64,000 nt of DNA from Streptomyces barkulensis (GTDB lineage: Bacteria > Actinomycetota > Actinomycetes > Streptomycetales > Streptomycetaceae). Position 1 is the first letter of the stretch, and each line of letters starts with the position of its first letter. Below, one piece after another: positions 7,936-17,220 of the stretch. The stretch spans positions 62,001-126,000 of the forward strand of contig NZ_PGSG01000009.1 in NCBI RefSeq assembly GCF_002843305.1, read 5' to 3'. The notes under the pieces are model-generated. The model had not been told where the DNA came from. It was given only the letters and a program-made list of their open reading frames with translations, and did no database searches. The position numbers and the translations under genes were made by a program.

Positions 7936-10586
7936 CGGGCGGCCTTTCCGTCGGCGCCGGTGGCGCCGCGCGTGTAGCGGGGGTGGATGAGGCCGACGCA
8001 GGAGTAGGGCAGGTCGTCGGTCTCCTCGACGGGTACGCCGCGCTGCTCGGCGAGCAGCCGGATGTGGTCCAGGTCGGCGCCCGCGCCGCGCCGGGCCAGT
8101 ACGCGCCAGGGAACGCGGCGCAGCAGCACCCGGGTGGTCTCGCCGACGCCGGGCTTGACGAGGTTGACGTCGCCGATGCCGTACTCCTCGCTGATGCGCT
8201 CCACAGCCCTCCAGCCGGCCCAGGTGGGGGCGCGGTCGGCGGCGAGCAGTCGCGCCACGTCCGCGGCCACGTCGGCGCGTACGGCGTCGAAGCGGCTCGC
8301 GACGGTGTCCAGGAAGAGGTTGGAGACGTCCCCTCCGGCCAGTTCCCGGTAGTACTTGGCTCCGTGGAAGTCGTCCGGCCCGACGAGGTCGGCGCGCAGC
8401 ACGGTGCGCGAGACGAGGCCGGAGACGGTGGAGTTGAGGCAGGCGGAGGGGATGAGGAAGTCCTCGCGGGTGCCGTAGGTGCGCACGCAGCCGCCGGGGT
8501 CGGCCAGGACGGCGAGGTTGGGGGTCCCCCCGACGGAGTCAGGGGGAGGGTCGAAGCCGGGGAAGGGGCGCAGGGCGTCGGCGAGTTCGCGGGTGATGGC
8601 GCCCTTGCCCGTCCAGCCGTCGACGAAGACCACGTCGGCCGGGTCGTGGTGGGCGGCGAGCCAGCGCAGGGCGGTGGTGTCGATGCCGCGGCCGCGGACG
8701 ATGGAGACGGCGTAGTGGGGTATGTCCAGGCCGTGCGCGTGCCGGGCCCAGCGGCGCATCAACACCCCGACGGGGGTGCCGGCGCGCGCGAGGGAGGCCA
8801 GCACGATGCCCTTCCCACGGCCGCTCCGGCCACCGTCCCGGCCTGCCGTGCCGTCCCGGACGCCCCGCTCGGCGAGCAGGGTGTCGGTGACCGCGCCGAC
8901 CGCGCGGGCGATCCGGTCGGCGGAGGTCTCCAGCGCCTGGTGGAACAGCCGCTGGTACTCCCGGCTGGGCTGGTACTCCACCGGCAGCGACTCGGCGTAG
9001 TGCGCGCCGCCGGACTGGATGGCCTCCTCGCGTTCCTCGGTGGGCGCCTCCAGGGTGACGTCGGAGAGGTCCTGGAGCAGCCAGCCGACGTCCTCGGGGG
9101 CGTAGGAGGAGAAGTGCGGGCCGCGCAGTGGTGCGGGCAGGGGCCGGTGGGAGGGGACGACCGCGAGCAGCACCCGGCCGGTGTGGGCGGCGAGGTGTGC
9201 CAGCAGGCCGTCGTGGGCGTGGAGGGCGGGGGTGTCGGCGGCGGAGTCCACGACGGCGACGACGGCGTCGAAGCCCTGGCCCGCGATGTTGTAGGCGTAC
9301 CGCTCCCCCGGCCGGCCGGGGGCGCCGTCGGCGGGGTCGTCGTGGGCGGGGAAGACCAGGCGGGTTCGGATGGCGTAGCCGGGCTCGTCGACCGCCAGGA
9401 CGGGCGAGCGGGTGGTGGTGGAGTAGCGGACCTCGGCGCCGGTGGCGCCGGTAAGGGCGTCGGCCAGCCGCAGCGGCGCGTACATCAGTTCCTCGCACCC
9501 CAGGACGAGCACCCTGCGCGCCCCCTCTGGCAGGTGGGCTGCGATCCGGCCGGCCATCGCCGGCAGCGCGGCCTCCAGCCGGGCCCGGTGGGCGGGGGTG
9601 AAGCCGTGCCGCCCGCCGTCGGGCAGGCCCGTCGGCCAGCCCAGGTCGATGCGGCGCACCTGCTTTGGACCGAATCCGGGCGCGGGCCGCGGCGGCGGGC
9701 TGTCGTGGGCCTCGACCAGGGCGGCGCCGCGCTCCAGTACGCCGTCGGGCAGGCGTACGGTGCCGGTGGCCAGGGCCACCACGTCGATGCGGGCGCCGAG
9801 GTCGGCGGCGAACTTCTCCAGCCGGGCCCGGTCCTGCGGCCCGCGCAGGTCGGTCAGCGCCACGATCACGTACCGCTCGCGCGGAAAGGCGCGGTGCAGT
9901 GCGGTGACGGTGTTGAGGACGGTGGTGCCGGTTGAGAACTCGTCGTCCACCAGGACCAGCGGCCCGTCTCCGGCCAGCAGCTCCGGGTCCTGCGGCAGCA
10001 GCAGGTGGGAGGTGGCGTGGGAGTGCTCCTCCTCGAAGCCGCCCACCGGCTCCACGCCGGGGACGGCCCGGCGCGTGGAGTGGAGGTAGGGGGCGGTGCC
10101 CAGGCCGTCGGCGACGCTGTGGCCGAGGCCGGTGGCGGTCTCGGCGTAGCCGAGGACGACCGCGCGGCCCGCGTCCGCGCCCAGCAGCTCGCGGACGCGT
10201 TCGCCCAGGCGCAGTCCGGTGCCGTGGACGGTTCCGGGGAGTTGGGGTACGTGCTTGCCGAGCACCTGGGAGACCAGCAGGTGCGCCCGGCGGGGGTTGC
10301 GTCGCAGGGCCAGGCCGAGCAGCTCGCGCAGGCGTCCGGCCTCCTCGCCGGGCGGGGCCTCCAGCCGTACCTCCAGCCGTTGTGCGACCCATTCGCCGGG
10401 CCATTCGCCGGGCCTCCGACCGGGGCCGGGCTCACCGGGCTCACCGGTCTCCCCCGGCGCCCCGGCCTCCCGTCCGTCTGTGCGCCCGTCCGCGTCCGCC
10501 GCCTGCGTCACCCTGCCGTACCCCTCGCCGTGGTCGCGGCCGTGGTCGTGGTCGCGGCCGTGGTCGTCCTCGTTCGTATGACTCAT
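7932..10586 (-). CDS. Phosphoribosyltransferase-TRSP-StiP fusion protein (Ter module)
   Basis: 884 residues with three parts. Residues about 60-300 are an orotate-type phosphoribosyltransferase, with the PRPP loop VLVDDEFSTGTT near residue 207. About 340-490 match the TRSP domain, including VLGCEELMYAPLRLA and RYSTTTRSPVL. About 493-860 match StiP, with EEAIQSGGAHYAESLP, LARAGTPVGVL, VDGWTGKGAI and PSACLNSTVSGLVSRT. In other genomes the StiP part is often a separate gene. The N-terminus is His/Asp-rich (DDHGRDHDHGRDHGEGYG), a possible metal-binding tail. The ATG overlaps the lyase TGA, and its own TGA overlaps the HAD ATG, so the three are one translational unit. Confidence 0.85.
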   Translation of the reverse strand: MSHTNEDDHGRDHDHGRDHGEGYGRVTQAADADGRTDGREAGAPGETGEPGEPGPGRRPGEWPGEWVAQRLEVRLEAPPGEEAGRLRELLGLALRRNPRRAHLLVSQVLGKHVPQLPGTVHGTGLRLGERVRELLGADAGRAVVLGYAETATGLGHSVADGLGTAPYLHSTRRAVPGVEPVGGFEEEHSHATSHLLLPQDPELLAGDGPLVLVDDEFSTGTTVLNTVTALHRAFPRERYVIVALTDLRGPQDRARLEKFAADLGARIDVVALATGTVRLPDGVLERGAALVEAHDSPPPRPAPGFGPKQVRRIDLGWPTGLPDGGRHGFTPAHRARLEAALPAMAGRIAAHLPEGARRVLVLGCEELMYAPLRLADALTGATGAEVRYSTTTRSPVLAVDEPGYAIRTRLVFPAHDDPADGAPGRPGERYAYNIAGQGFDAVVAVVDSAADTPALHAHDGLLAHLAAHTGRVLLAVVPSHRPLPAPLRGPHFSSYAPEDVGWLLQDLSDVTLEAPTEEREEAIQSGGAHYAESLPVEYQPSREYQRLFHQALETSADRIARAVGAVTDTLLAERGVRDGTAGRDGGRSGRGKGIVLASLARAGTPVGVLMRRWARHAHGLDIPHYAVSIVRGRGIDTTALRWLAAHHDPADVVFVDGWTGKGAITRELADALRPFPGFDPPPDSVGGTPNLAVLADPGGCVRTYGTREDFLIPSACLNSTVSGLVSRTVLRADLVGPDDFHGAKYYRELAGGDVSNLFLDTVASRFDAVRADVAADVARLLAADRAPTWAGWRAVERISEEYGIGDVNLVKPGVGETTRVLLRRVPWRVLARRGAGADLDHIRLLAEQRGVPVEETDDLPYSCVGLIHPRYTRGATGADGKAAR

Positions 10587-11767
10587 ATGCTCCCAGCCGC
10601 CAGCAGCTCGACGAACCCCACGCCCTCGTGCGCGACGCCGAAGGCCTCGGCCCGCAGCAGGGTGCGCTCGGCCCAGGCGCGGTGCGGCTTCACCTCGTTC
10701 ATCTTGTTGGTGTAGGCGGAACGCAGCACTCCACCGCCGCAGCGCTCGGGGCGCAGTATGTCGGTGGCGTCGCTGAACTCCTCGTGGCTGACCACCGACA
10801 GGGCGTGGACGGGGGCGACATGGGAGGGGTGGATGCACGTCTTGCCCTGCAGGCCGTTGGCCCGGTCCAGGCCGATCTCGCGCAGCAGCCCGTCCATGTC
10901 GTGCTCGATCAGCGCGGCGCGCAGTTCCTCGGCGCGGCCGGTGAACGGGCTCTGGCGCAGCTGCGGTTTGAACATCCGCTCCTGGAGCCGGAAGTACTCC
11001 CACACGGGTCCGGTGACGGTGAAGCCGGTGCCGTCGGCCCGGCCGAGCACGTTGACCACGTCGGCTATCACCGAGGCGACGATCTGCACGTCGTAGGCGG
11101 TCATGTCGGGACTGCGGCGCAGTCCGTAGGCGGAGCAGAAGTCGGTGACGCCCAGGCGGAGCGCCAGGACCCGGTCGCGGTACTTGTCGACGGTGCGGGC
11201 TATCCCGGTGAGCGTCTCCACCCGCGTCTCCAGGTGCAGGAGGTCGGGGGACTCCAGCACGGGCATGGCGAACAGCCGCTGTCCGCAGTCGGCCTCGGCG
11301 GCGGTGAGCGCCTCCAGGAAGGGCAGTCCGCGTTCCTCGGTGAACTTGGGCAGCACGAAACCGGACAGCAGACGGGTGCCGGCCCCCAGTCGCCGGACCA
11401 GGGAGGTGATCTGCGCGGGCTCGCGGACGCGGACGAACAGCAGCGGGGGTTCGGTGGGGCCGGCTGAGGCGGAGGGGCCGGCGGCGGAAGCGGCCAGTTC
11501 GGCGAACTGCCGGATCAGATTCTCCTCGGCACCGGGCACTTCGGCGTCGTCGATGGAGTCCTCCAGGCAGAGCACCATGGAGACCACGCCCCGTCGGGCC
11601 TGCTTGAGCACGTCGTCGGCGAGCCGGGGGCGGGTGGCGGGGCTGTAGAGGGTGGCGCCCAGGGCCACCGACAGCAGACGGGCCGGGGATCGTGCCGAGA
11701 ACTCGGCCGGTTCCTTGTGGAACAGTTCCCGCCGCAGCTGCGGCGAAAGGTGTCCGAAGTGCCGCAT
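10583..11767 (-). CDS. HpcH/HpaI aldolase / citrate-lyase-like enzyme (Ter module)
   Basis: 394 residues. It is a TIM-barrel C-C bond lyase of the CitE-like superfamily: VVSMVLCLEDSIDD provides the acidic metal-site region, RVREPAQI the substrate Arg region, and GFVLPKFT, RLGVTDFCSAYGLRR and GKTCIHPSHV follow in the order expected. Members cleave or form CoA- or keto-acid esters. In Ter loci such a lyase accompanies the phosphoribosyltransferase and StiP proteins. It heads the minus-strand operon 11767 to about 7069 or 6364 and is divergent from a TerD gene across a 180-bp gap. Confidence 0.85.
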   Translation of the reverse strand: MRHFGHLSPQLRRELFHKEPAEFSARSPARLLSVALGATLYSPATRPRLADDVLKQARRGVVSMVLCLEDSIDDAEVPGAEENLIRQFAELAASAAGPSASAGPTEPPLLFVRVREPAQITSLVRRLGAGTRLLSGFVLPKFTEERGLPFLEALTAAEADCGQRLFAMPVLESPDLLHLETRVETLTGIARTVDKYRDRVLALRLGVTDFCSAYGLRRSPDMTAYDVQIVASVIADVVNVLGRADGTGFTVTGPVWEYFRLQERMFKPQLRQSPFTGRAEELRAALIEHDMDGLLREIGLDRANGLQGKTCIHPSHVAPVHALSVVSHEEFSDATDILRPERCGGGVLRSAYTNKMNEVKPHRAWAERTLLRAEAFGVAHEGVGFVELLAAGSI

Positions 11768-11947
11768 AGGACCCCCGTTCCGTCACCGGCCCCATGTCCT
11801 TCATGAGCGAGAACCGGCCGATCATCGTAAGCACGCACGTGGCTCAAAAGTTACTCGAACGCATGAACATAGCATTACTTACGCATAAACCCGGGGTGCC
11901 GAGGCACCCGCGTTGTACCGGCGGGCCGCGACAGGCAGGATGGCGCT

Positions 11948-12973
11948 ATGACGCACGCGATGCTGAAGGGGTCGAACATCCAGCTCCACGCGACGGCCGT
12001 GCGCGCCGTACTGCGCTGGACACCGGGCACGGGCGTCCGCGACGTCGACGCCTCCGCGCTGCTGCTGGGCGCGGACGGGCGTGTGCGCTCCGACGAGGAC
12101 TTCGTCTTCTACAACCAGCCGCGACACCCCTCCGGGCTGGTGCGGTACCTGCCCAAGAGGCACGAACCGGAGGGGCTGACGGACTCGGTCGAGGTGGATC
12201 TCGGCCGCCTGGAGACGTCCGTGGAGCGGGTGATGCTGTCCGCGTCGGCGGACGGCGGCACCTTCGCCGATGTGCGCGACCTGGTGCTGCTGGTCGTGGA
12301 CGCCGACGGCGGTGAGACGATCGCCCGCTTCGAGATCCGTCCCGAGACGGGCTCGGAGACGGCGCTGATCTGCGGTGAGCTGTACCGGCGCGGGGACGGC
12401 TGGAAGTTCCGCGCGCTGGGGCAGGGGTACGCCACCGGGCTCGTCGGGCTGGCGACGGACTTCGGTATCTCGGTGGAGGAGGCCGGGTCGGCCGCGCCCG
12501 GGGAGCCGGGGCAGACGATCCCGCAGCCGCCTCCGGAGCCGGGCTTCCCGCAGCCGGAGCCGATGCCCGAACCCCACCCCGAGCCGCAGCCGCACCCCGA
12601 GCCGCCGCCCGGGCCGAACCCTCCGTCGCCGCGCCCCGTCCCCGGCCCCACACCCGGGCCGGAACCGCTGCCCGAGCCGGAGCCGCAGCCGCCGCACCCC
12701 GGGCCGGGACCTGAACCGGGGCCCGAGCCGGGGCCCCAGCCCGAGCCCGAGCCCGCCGCCGCGTCGCACCCGACGGCGCCGGTGCCGGCCGGGCCGCCGC
12801 CGGGACCTGCCTACGGATACCCGCAGCCCGCCACGGGGGTCCCTCCGGCGCAGCCCGCGTACGGCTATCCGCATGTGCCCCCGCCGCCGGCCCGGCCCCC
12901 GGCCCACCGGCCCGGCACACCCGATCCGGCCTTCACCCTGCCGCCCCAGGGCCCGCAGTTCGTGGGACGTTAG
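11948..12973 (+). CDS. TerD-domain protein with long proline-rich tail
   Basis: 341 residues. Residues 1-175 are a TerD domain: [47 protein letters not shown] and QGYATGL are the family landmarks, including the acidic calcium-binding residues. Residues about 180-340 are a low-complexity Pro/Glu/Gly tail with PEPxP repeats that turns Pro/Tyr/Gly-rich near the end ([16 protein letters not shown]). Such tails are disordered and often serve as binding platforms. The gene is divergent from the lyase operon, so it probably shares its regulatory region. A strong hairpin follows the stop. Confidence 0.9.
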   Translation: MTHAMLKGSNIQLHATAVRAVLRWTPGTGVRDVDASALLLGADGRVRSDEDFVFYNQPRHPSGLVRYLPKRHEPEGLTDSVEVDLGRLETSVERVMLSASADGGTFADVRDLVLLVVDADGGETIARFEIRPETGSETALICGELYRRGDGWKFRALGQGYATGLVGLATDFGISVEEAGSAAPGEPGQTIPQPPPEPGFPQPEPMPEPHPEPQPHPEPPPGPNPPSPRPVPGPTPGPEPLPEPEPQPPHPGPGPEPGPEPGPQPEPEPAAASHPTAPVPAGPPPGPAYGYPQPATGVPPAQPAYGYPHVPPPPARPPAHRPGTPDPAFTLPPQGPQFVGR

Positions 12974-12979
12974 CCGGAG

Positions 12980-13019
12980 CGCCCGGTGTCGCTCCCCTCG
13001 CGGGGAGCGACACCGGGCG
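12980..13019. terminator. 18-bp perfect stem after TerD-Pro gene
   Basis: CGCCCGGTGTCGCTCCCC (12980-12997) pairs exactly with 13002-13019 around a 4-nt TCGC loop. It sits 6 bp after the TerD-Pro stop and 24 bp from the stop of the convergent TerA-like gene, so it can serve both. Confidence 0.9.
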
Positions 13020-13043
13020 GGAGTCACGCCGGGCGGCCACGAG

Positions 13044-13802
13044 TCACGCCCGGTCCGCCTTGTTCTTGTAGCCGCGCCCCCACTGCAGACCCCAGCCGTA
13101 GAGCCGGTCGAGTTCCGACTGGAAGCCGTAGACGTAGCGCACCTCCCGGCGGACCACCAGTTGCCCCTTGGCGTCGTTCTCGATCAGCACCACCGCGCAG
13201 GAGCGGGCCTCGGGGGCTCGTTCGTCGAGGCCGATCTCGATGCGCGGCCCGTTGCTGGGGATCAGCGAGACCACCGCCTGGGTGCGGTCGAACGCCGGAG
13301 TCCCGTCGTAGATGTAGACGAAGACCAGCAGCCGCTTGATCTCGTCCTTGTGGTCGAGGTTGACGTAGATGGTCTCGCCCGAGGAGCCGCCGAACCTGTC
13401 GTCTCCGCTGAGCTTGACGTACGGCGGCGCGTTGATCTCCCCCAGCAGCCCGCCGAGCGGCTGGACGACGCCCTTGGAGCCGTCCTTCAGCTCGTACATG
13501 CAGGCCAGGTCGAGGTCGACCGTCACCACTCCCCGGGTGTGCCCCTGCACAGGCTCGGGTTTGAACGCCTGGAGCGGGTTGCGCAGCAGGCCGCCGCGCC
13601 GCGGCCGCCCGTCGAAGTCGGACGAGCGCATCCGCCAGGAGAGATTGACCTGCAGATGGCCGCTGTCGGCGCCCTGCCGGGTGAGTGAGACCGCCGAGTG
13701 CCGCTTGGTCAGCTCCACCGCGTACGTCGACGCGCCGCCGACCGTGTCGAACTTCGGAGCTCTGCGCATGCCGCTGCGCCAGTTCTCCCACAGGGAGACC
13801 AT
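13044..13802 (-). CDS. TerA-like tellurium-resistance family protein
   Basis: 252 residues. Landmarks are [20 protein letters not shown], a segment matching the calcium-stress TerA/TerD fold, followed by [26 protein letters not shown] and [17 protein letters not shown]. These resemble the C-terminal half of TerA and paralogues that sit beside TerD. It has no signal or membrane segment and is expected to be cytoplasmic. It is transcribed toward the shared hairpin and starts 158 bp from the TerC stop. The exact subfamily (TerA versus other TerD paralogue) is uncertain. Confidence 0.8.
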   Translation of the reverse strand: MVSLWENWRSGMRRAPKFDTVGGASTYAVELTKRHSAVSLTRQGADSGHLQVNLSWRMRSSDFDGRPRRGGLLRNPLQAFKPEPVQGHTRGVVTVDLDLACMYELKDGSKGVVQPLGGLLGEINAPPYVKLSGDDRFGGSSGETIYVNLDHKDEIKRLLVFVYIYDGTPAFDRTQAVVSLIPSNGPRIEIGLDERAPEARSCAVVLIENDAKGQLVVRREVRYVYGFQSELDRLYGWGLQWGRGYKNKADRA

Positions 13803-13895
13803 GACTTCCTACCCCCAACTCCCGAGCGGACCGTCCCATGGACGTCCCATGAACGTGCCGTGACCGTGCCGTCCGCGTACCCGCGGTGTCATGCC

Positions 13896-13933
13896 GCGGG
13901 GGCGGCCACGAGACGTCTCGTGGCCGCCCCCGC
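13896..13933. terminator. 38-bp perfect palindrome downstream of TerC gene
   Basis: 13896-13914 (beginning GCGGGGGCGG) is the exact reverse complement of 13915-13933, with no spacer. It lies 28 bp past the TerC stop on the minus strand and upstream of the TerA-like gene, fitting a terminator that separates the two. Confidence 0.85.
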
Positions 13934-13960
13934 ACAGAGCGTTCCGCAATCGGGGCGCCG

Positions 13961-15124
13961 TCACACGCCCGAGGGGACTTCCGGCTTCCGCGCCGGGCTG
14001 CCGCCCTCGCCTCCGCCCTCGTCCCCGCTCTGCACGGCCTCCTTGCGGTTGTGCCGCACCGAGGTCCAGAAGGCGGTGCCGATCAGCGTGACGCCGATGA
14101 GGCCGGTGATGACCTCGTTGACGTGCCACCTGATGGTGACCAGCAGCAGGATGCCCAGGGCGCCGATGGCGTAGTGGGCGCCGTGCTCCAGGTAGCGGTA
14201 CTCGTCCAGCGTGCCCTGGCGGACCAGGTAGACGGTGATGGACCGGACGTACATCGCGCCGATGCCCAGGCCGAGCGCGATGACGACCGGGTCGTTGGTG
14301 ATGGCGAAGGCGCCGATGACGCCGTCGAAGGAGAAGGACGCGTCCAGGACCTCCAGGTAGAGGAACATGAAGAACGCGGCCTTGCCCGCGAGCAGGACGA
14401 CCGGAGCCTGCTTGCCGGCGCGCCGGGCGGCCTCCTCGGCCTCGTGCTGCTGTTCCTCGTCCTCTTCGATCTTGTTCTCGAAGTGGCTGGAGAGACCGTT
14501 GACGATCAGATAGGTGAGCAGGCCCGCGATGCCCGCGAGGTAGACCGCCGCGGACTCGTCCGCGTGGCCCTCGTAGAGCACGGCGTGGGTGCCCAGGACG
14601 GACCCCGAGATCAGCAGGGCGATCAGTGCGACGACCACGCTGAGTCCCTCGACCTGGCCGAAACGGGACAGCGGGCGCTCGATCGTCTTGAGCCAGTGGA
14701 TGTCGCGTTCCTCGTCGAAGAGGAAGTTGAGGAAGATCATCAGCAGGAACATGCCGCCGAAGGCCGCGATCGACGGGTGGGCGTCGGTGACCAGTTGCTC
14801 GTAGCGCTCCTGGTCGTTGAGCGCCAGGTCGACCGCCTCGATCGGCCCCAGCTGGGCCGAGATGGAGACGATCACGATGGGGAACACCAGGCGCATGCCG
14901 AACACGGCGATGAGGATGCCGATGGTGAGGAAGATCTTCTGCCAGAACTCGTTCATCTTCTTCAACACGCCGGCGTTGACGACGGCGTTGTCGAAGGACA
15001 GCGAGATCTCCAGGATGGAGAGGATCCCCACCAGGGCGAACGCCTCCCACCCCCCGAACAAGAAGGCGGCGACGAGTCCGGCGACGGTGACGCCGAAGGA
15101 CCAGCCGAATGTCCTTAGAACCAC
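13961..15124 (-). CDS. TerC-type integral membrane protein (DUF475)
   Basis: 387 residues with about nine hydrophobic segments. The conserved acidic residues of the TerC superfamily lie within membrane spans: LEISLSFDNAVVNAGVL (near residue 40) and LEVLDASFSFDGVIGAFAI (near 260). A charged loop EEDEEQQHEAEEAARR lies in the middle. Family members are proposed to bind or move metal ions at the inner membrane and to work with TerD proteins. The GTG start has only a weak upstream GAGAGAAGAT. The next TerD gene ends 73 bp upstream on the same strand, so they may be co-transcribed. Confidence 0.9.
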   Translation of the reverse strand: MVLRTFGWSFGVTVAGLVAAFLFGGWEAFALVGILSILEISLSFDNAVVNAGVLKKMNEFWQKIFLTIGILIAVFGMRLVFPIVIVSISAQLGPIEAVDLALNDQERYEQLVTDAHPSIAAFGGMFLLMIFLNFLFDEERDIHWLKTIERPLSRFGQVEGLSVVVALIALLISGSVLGTHAVLYEGHADESAAVYLAGIAGLLTYLIVNGLSSHFENKIEEDEEQQHEAEEAARRAGKQAPVVLLAGKAAFFMFLYLEVLDASFSFDGVIGAFAITNDPVVIALGLGIGAMYVRSITVYLVRQGTLDEYRYLEHGAHYAIGALGILLLVTIRWHVNEVITGLIGVTLIGTAFWTSVRHNRKEAVQSGDEGGGEGGSPARKPEVPSGV

Positions 15125-15197
15125 TGATTACCCAATCTTCTCTCTGGTGGGAGTCCCCCCACGCCGTGGGCGGTACGGGGCCGCCGCGCGGCCCGCT

Positions 15198-15776
15198 TTA
15201 CGAAACGTTTACTCCGAAGTCTAGGGCGATGCCCCGCAGCCCTGACGCATACCCCTGGCCGACGGCCCGGAACTTCCACTCGCCCCCGTAGCGGTAGAGC
15301 TCTCCGAAGATCATCGCGGTCTCGGAGGAGGCGTCCTCGGTCAGGTCGTAGCGCGCCAGCTCGTTGCCGTCGGCCTGGTTCACCACGCGGATGTAGGCGT
15401 CGGTGACCTGGCCGAAGCTCTGCCGCCGGGCCTCGGCGTCGTGGATCGACACCGCGAAGACCACCTTGTCGGCCTGCTGGGGAACCCGGGTGAGGTCCAC
15501 CAGGATCGTCTCGTCGTCGCCACCGCCCGTGCCGCCGACCAGCTCGTCGCCCGTGTGCTCGACCGATCCCTCGGGGCTGGTGAGGTTGTTGTAGAAGACG
15601 AAGTACTCGTCACCGAGCACCCGGCCGCCCGCGCACAGCAGCGCGCTGGCGTCCAGGTCGAAGTCCGCGCCCGTGGTGGAGCGGGCCTTCCAGCCCAGCC
15701 CGATCTGGACCTGGGTCAGGTTCGGTGCGGCCTTGGAGAGGGAGACATTGCCCCCCTTGGCGAGCGTGACGCCCAT
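15198..15776 (-). CDS. terD: TerD-family calcium-binding stress protein
   Basis: 192 residues, standard length. It shows [47 protein letters not shown], the acidic cluster GGGDDETILVDL and TAMIFGELYRYGGEWKFRAV. These hold the calcium-coordinating acids of TerD. The start was set at the ATG with GAGAGGA upstream, because MGVTLxKGGNVSL is the family's conserved N-terminus; the longer frame was rejected. It is the first of two similar TerD genes in tandem, followed by terC. Confidence 0.93.
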   Translation of the reverse strand: MGVTLAKGGNVSLSKAAPNLTQVQIGLGWKARSTTGADFDLDASALLCAGGRVLGDEYFVFYNNLTSPEGSVEHTGDELVGGTGGGDDETILVDLTRVPQQADKVVFAVSIHDAEARRQSFGQVTDAYIRVVNQADGNELARYDLTEDASSETAMIFGELYRYGGEWKFRAVGQGYASGLRGIALDFGVNVS

Positions 15777-15921
15777 GTTGCTGATCCTCTCCCGATGCGA
15801 TGCGCCCAGTGTTCCCAGAACATCCGGCGCCGCATACCTCCCGGACATGGAAGTCTGCGGCGCCGGAGACTGCCGGGATCGGGTGGAACCGACCGGCGGC
15901 AGGAGGTGACCGACGGGTCTT

Positions 15922-16497
15922 TCAGACGTTCACCCCGAAGTCCTGCGCGATGCCGCGCAGGCCGGAGGCGTAGCCCTGGCCGATGGCCCGGAACTTCCAC
16001 TCGGCGCCGTGGCGGTAGAGCTCGCCGAAGACCATGGCGGTCTCGGTCGAGGCGTCCTCGCTCAGGTCGTAGCGCGCCAGCTCCTTGTTGTCGGCCTGGT
16101 TCACCACGCGGATGTAGGCGTTGCGGACCTGGCCGAAGCTCTGCTGGCGGGTCTCGGCCTCGTAGATCGACACCGGGAAAACGATCTTGGCGACCTCCGC
16201 GGGCACCCCGGCGAGGTTCACCTTGATGACCTCGTCGTCGCCCTCGCCCTCACCGGTGAGGTTGTCACCGGTGTGCTCCACGGAGCCGTCGGGGCTGGTG
16301 AGGTTGTTGAAGAAGACGAAGTGCTGGTCGGAGACGACCTTCCCCTCGGCGTTCGTCAGCAGCGCGCTGGCGTCCAGGTCGAAGTCCGTGCCCGTGGTGG
16401 TGCGGGCGTCCCAGCCGAGACCGACGATCACGGCGGTCAGGTTGGGGGCTTCCTTGGTCAGCGAGACGTTGCCGCCCTTGCTGAGGCTGACTCCCAC
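15922..16497 (-). CDS. terD: TerD-family calcium-binding stress protein
   Basis: 191 residues, very similar to the TerD encoded just downstream ([82 protein letters not shown]). The pair looks like a tandem duplication. About 145 bp separate it from the next gene, so the second copy may have its own promoter. TerD proteins are cytoplasmic and associate with membranes through calcium; in Streptomyces they affect growth and differentiation. Confidence 0.93.
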   Translation of the reverse strand: MGVSLSKGGNVSLTKEAPNLTAVIVGLGWDARTTTGTDFDLDASALLTNAEGKVVSDQHFVFFNNLTSPDGSVEHTGDNLTGEGEGDDEVIKVNLAGVPAEVAKIVFPVSIYEAETRQQSFGQVRNAYIRVVNQADNKELARYDLSEDASTETAMVFGELYRHGAEWKFRAIGQGYASGLRGIAQDFGVNV

Positions 16498-16617
16498 GAG
16501 TCCTCCCGTTTGGTCGTAAGGAGCACGATGTGCCCCCGTTGCGTGGATGCCGTTCGATAACGAGCCGATCCTAGTAATCGGTTCCCCGCCTTCACACGGC
16601 CTTGCGGGTACGCGGCC

Positions 16618-17076
16618 CTACAGGCTCTCGAGGGCCTTCGCGTACTCGTTCAGATCACGTGCGTCGGGCAGCGCGTTGACGACCGCCCAGCGCACCACGC
16701 CCTCCTTGTCGATGATGAAGGTCCCGCGCACCGCGCACCCCTTCTCCTCGTCGAGGACGCCGTACTCGCGCGCGGTGTCGCCGTGCGGCCAGAAGTCCGA
16801 CAGCAGCGGGTAGTCGAGCCCTTCCTGCTCCGCGAAGACGCGCAGCGTGAAGGGGGAGTCACAGGAGACGGCCAGGAGCTGGACGTCGTCGTTGACGAAG
16901 CGGGGCAGCTCGTCGCGCAGGGCGCACAGCTCGCCGGTGCACACCCCGGTGAAGGCGAAGGGGTAGAAGAGCAGGACGACGTTCTTCTCGCCCTTGAAGT
17001 CCGCGAGCCGCACGGTCTCGCCGTGCTGGTTTCTCAGCTCGAACTCCGGGGCCTTGGTGCCCACCTCGATCGCCAT
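16618..17076 (-). CDS. Peroxiredoxin, AhpE-like
   Basis: 152 residues. The peroxidatic motif is FYPFAFTGVCTGELC with Cys46 as the peroxidatic Cys in the TxxC context; a second Cys follows at 51. The fold landmarks VLLFYPFAF, VSCDSPFTLRVFAEQ and GVLDEEKGCAVRGTFIIDKEG are all present. It reduces hydroperoxides in the cytoplasm. In Streptomyces this gene is next to DUF3052 and aceE, as here. GAAGGGAACG precedes the ATG. Confidence 0.93.
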   Translation of the reverse strand: MAIEVGTKAPEFELRNQHGETVRLADFKGEKNVVLLFYPFAFTGVCTGELCALRDELPRFVNDDVQLLAVSCDSPFTLRVFAEQEGLDYPLLSDFWPHGDTAREYGVLDEEKGCAVRGTFIIDKEGVVRWAVVNALPDARDLNEYAKALESL

Positions 17077-17146
17077 GGACGCGTTCCCTTCGGTGTAGGT
17101 GACGCCTCCACCCTACGCAGGGCTCGTCCGGCCCCCTCGAGAAGCG

Positions 17147-17186
17147 CCGAGCCCCCGGTACGGCGGGCGCCGTACCGGGGGCTCGG
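17147..17186. terminator. 17-bp perfect stem between peroxiredoxin and DUF3052 genes
   Basis: CCGAGCCCCCGGTACGG (17147-17163) pairs exactly with 17170-17186 around a CGGGCG loop. It follows the DUF3052 stop on the minus strand and precedes the peroxiredoxin start, separating the two units. Confidence 0.9.
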
Positions 17187-17220
17187 CCCGGCCTTCGAGA
17201 GGCCTGGGGTCAGTGGTGAG

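Noticed and set aside
12980..13019. Regulatory palindrome for Ter genes
   Set aside because: Its place between two convergent stops and its stem-loop form fit a terminator better than an operator.
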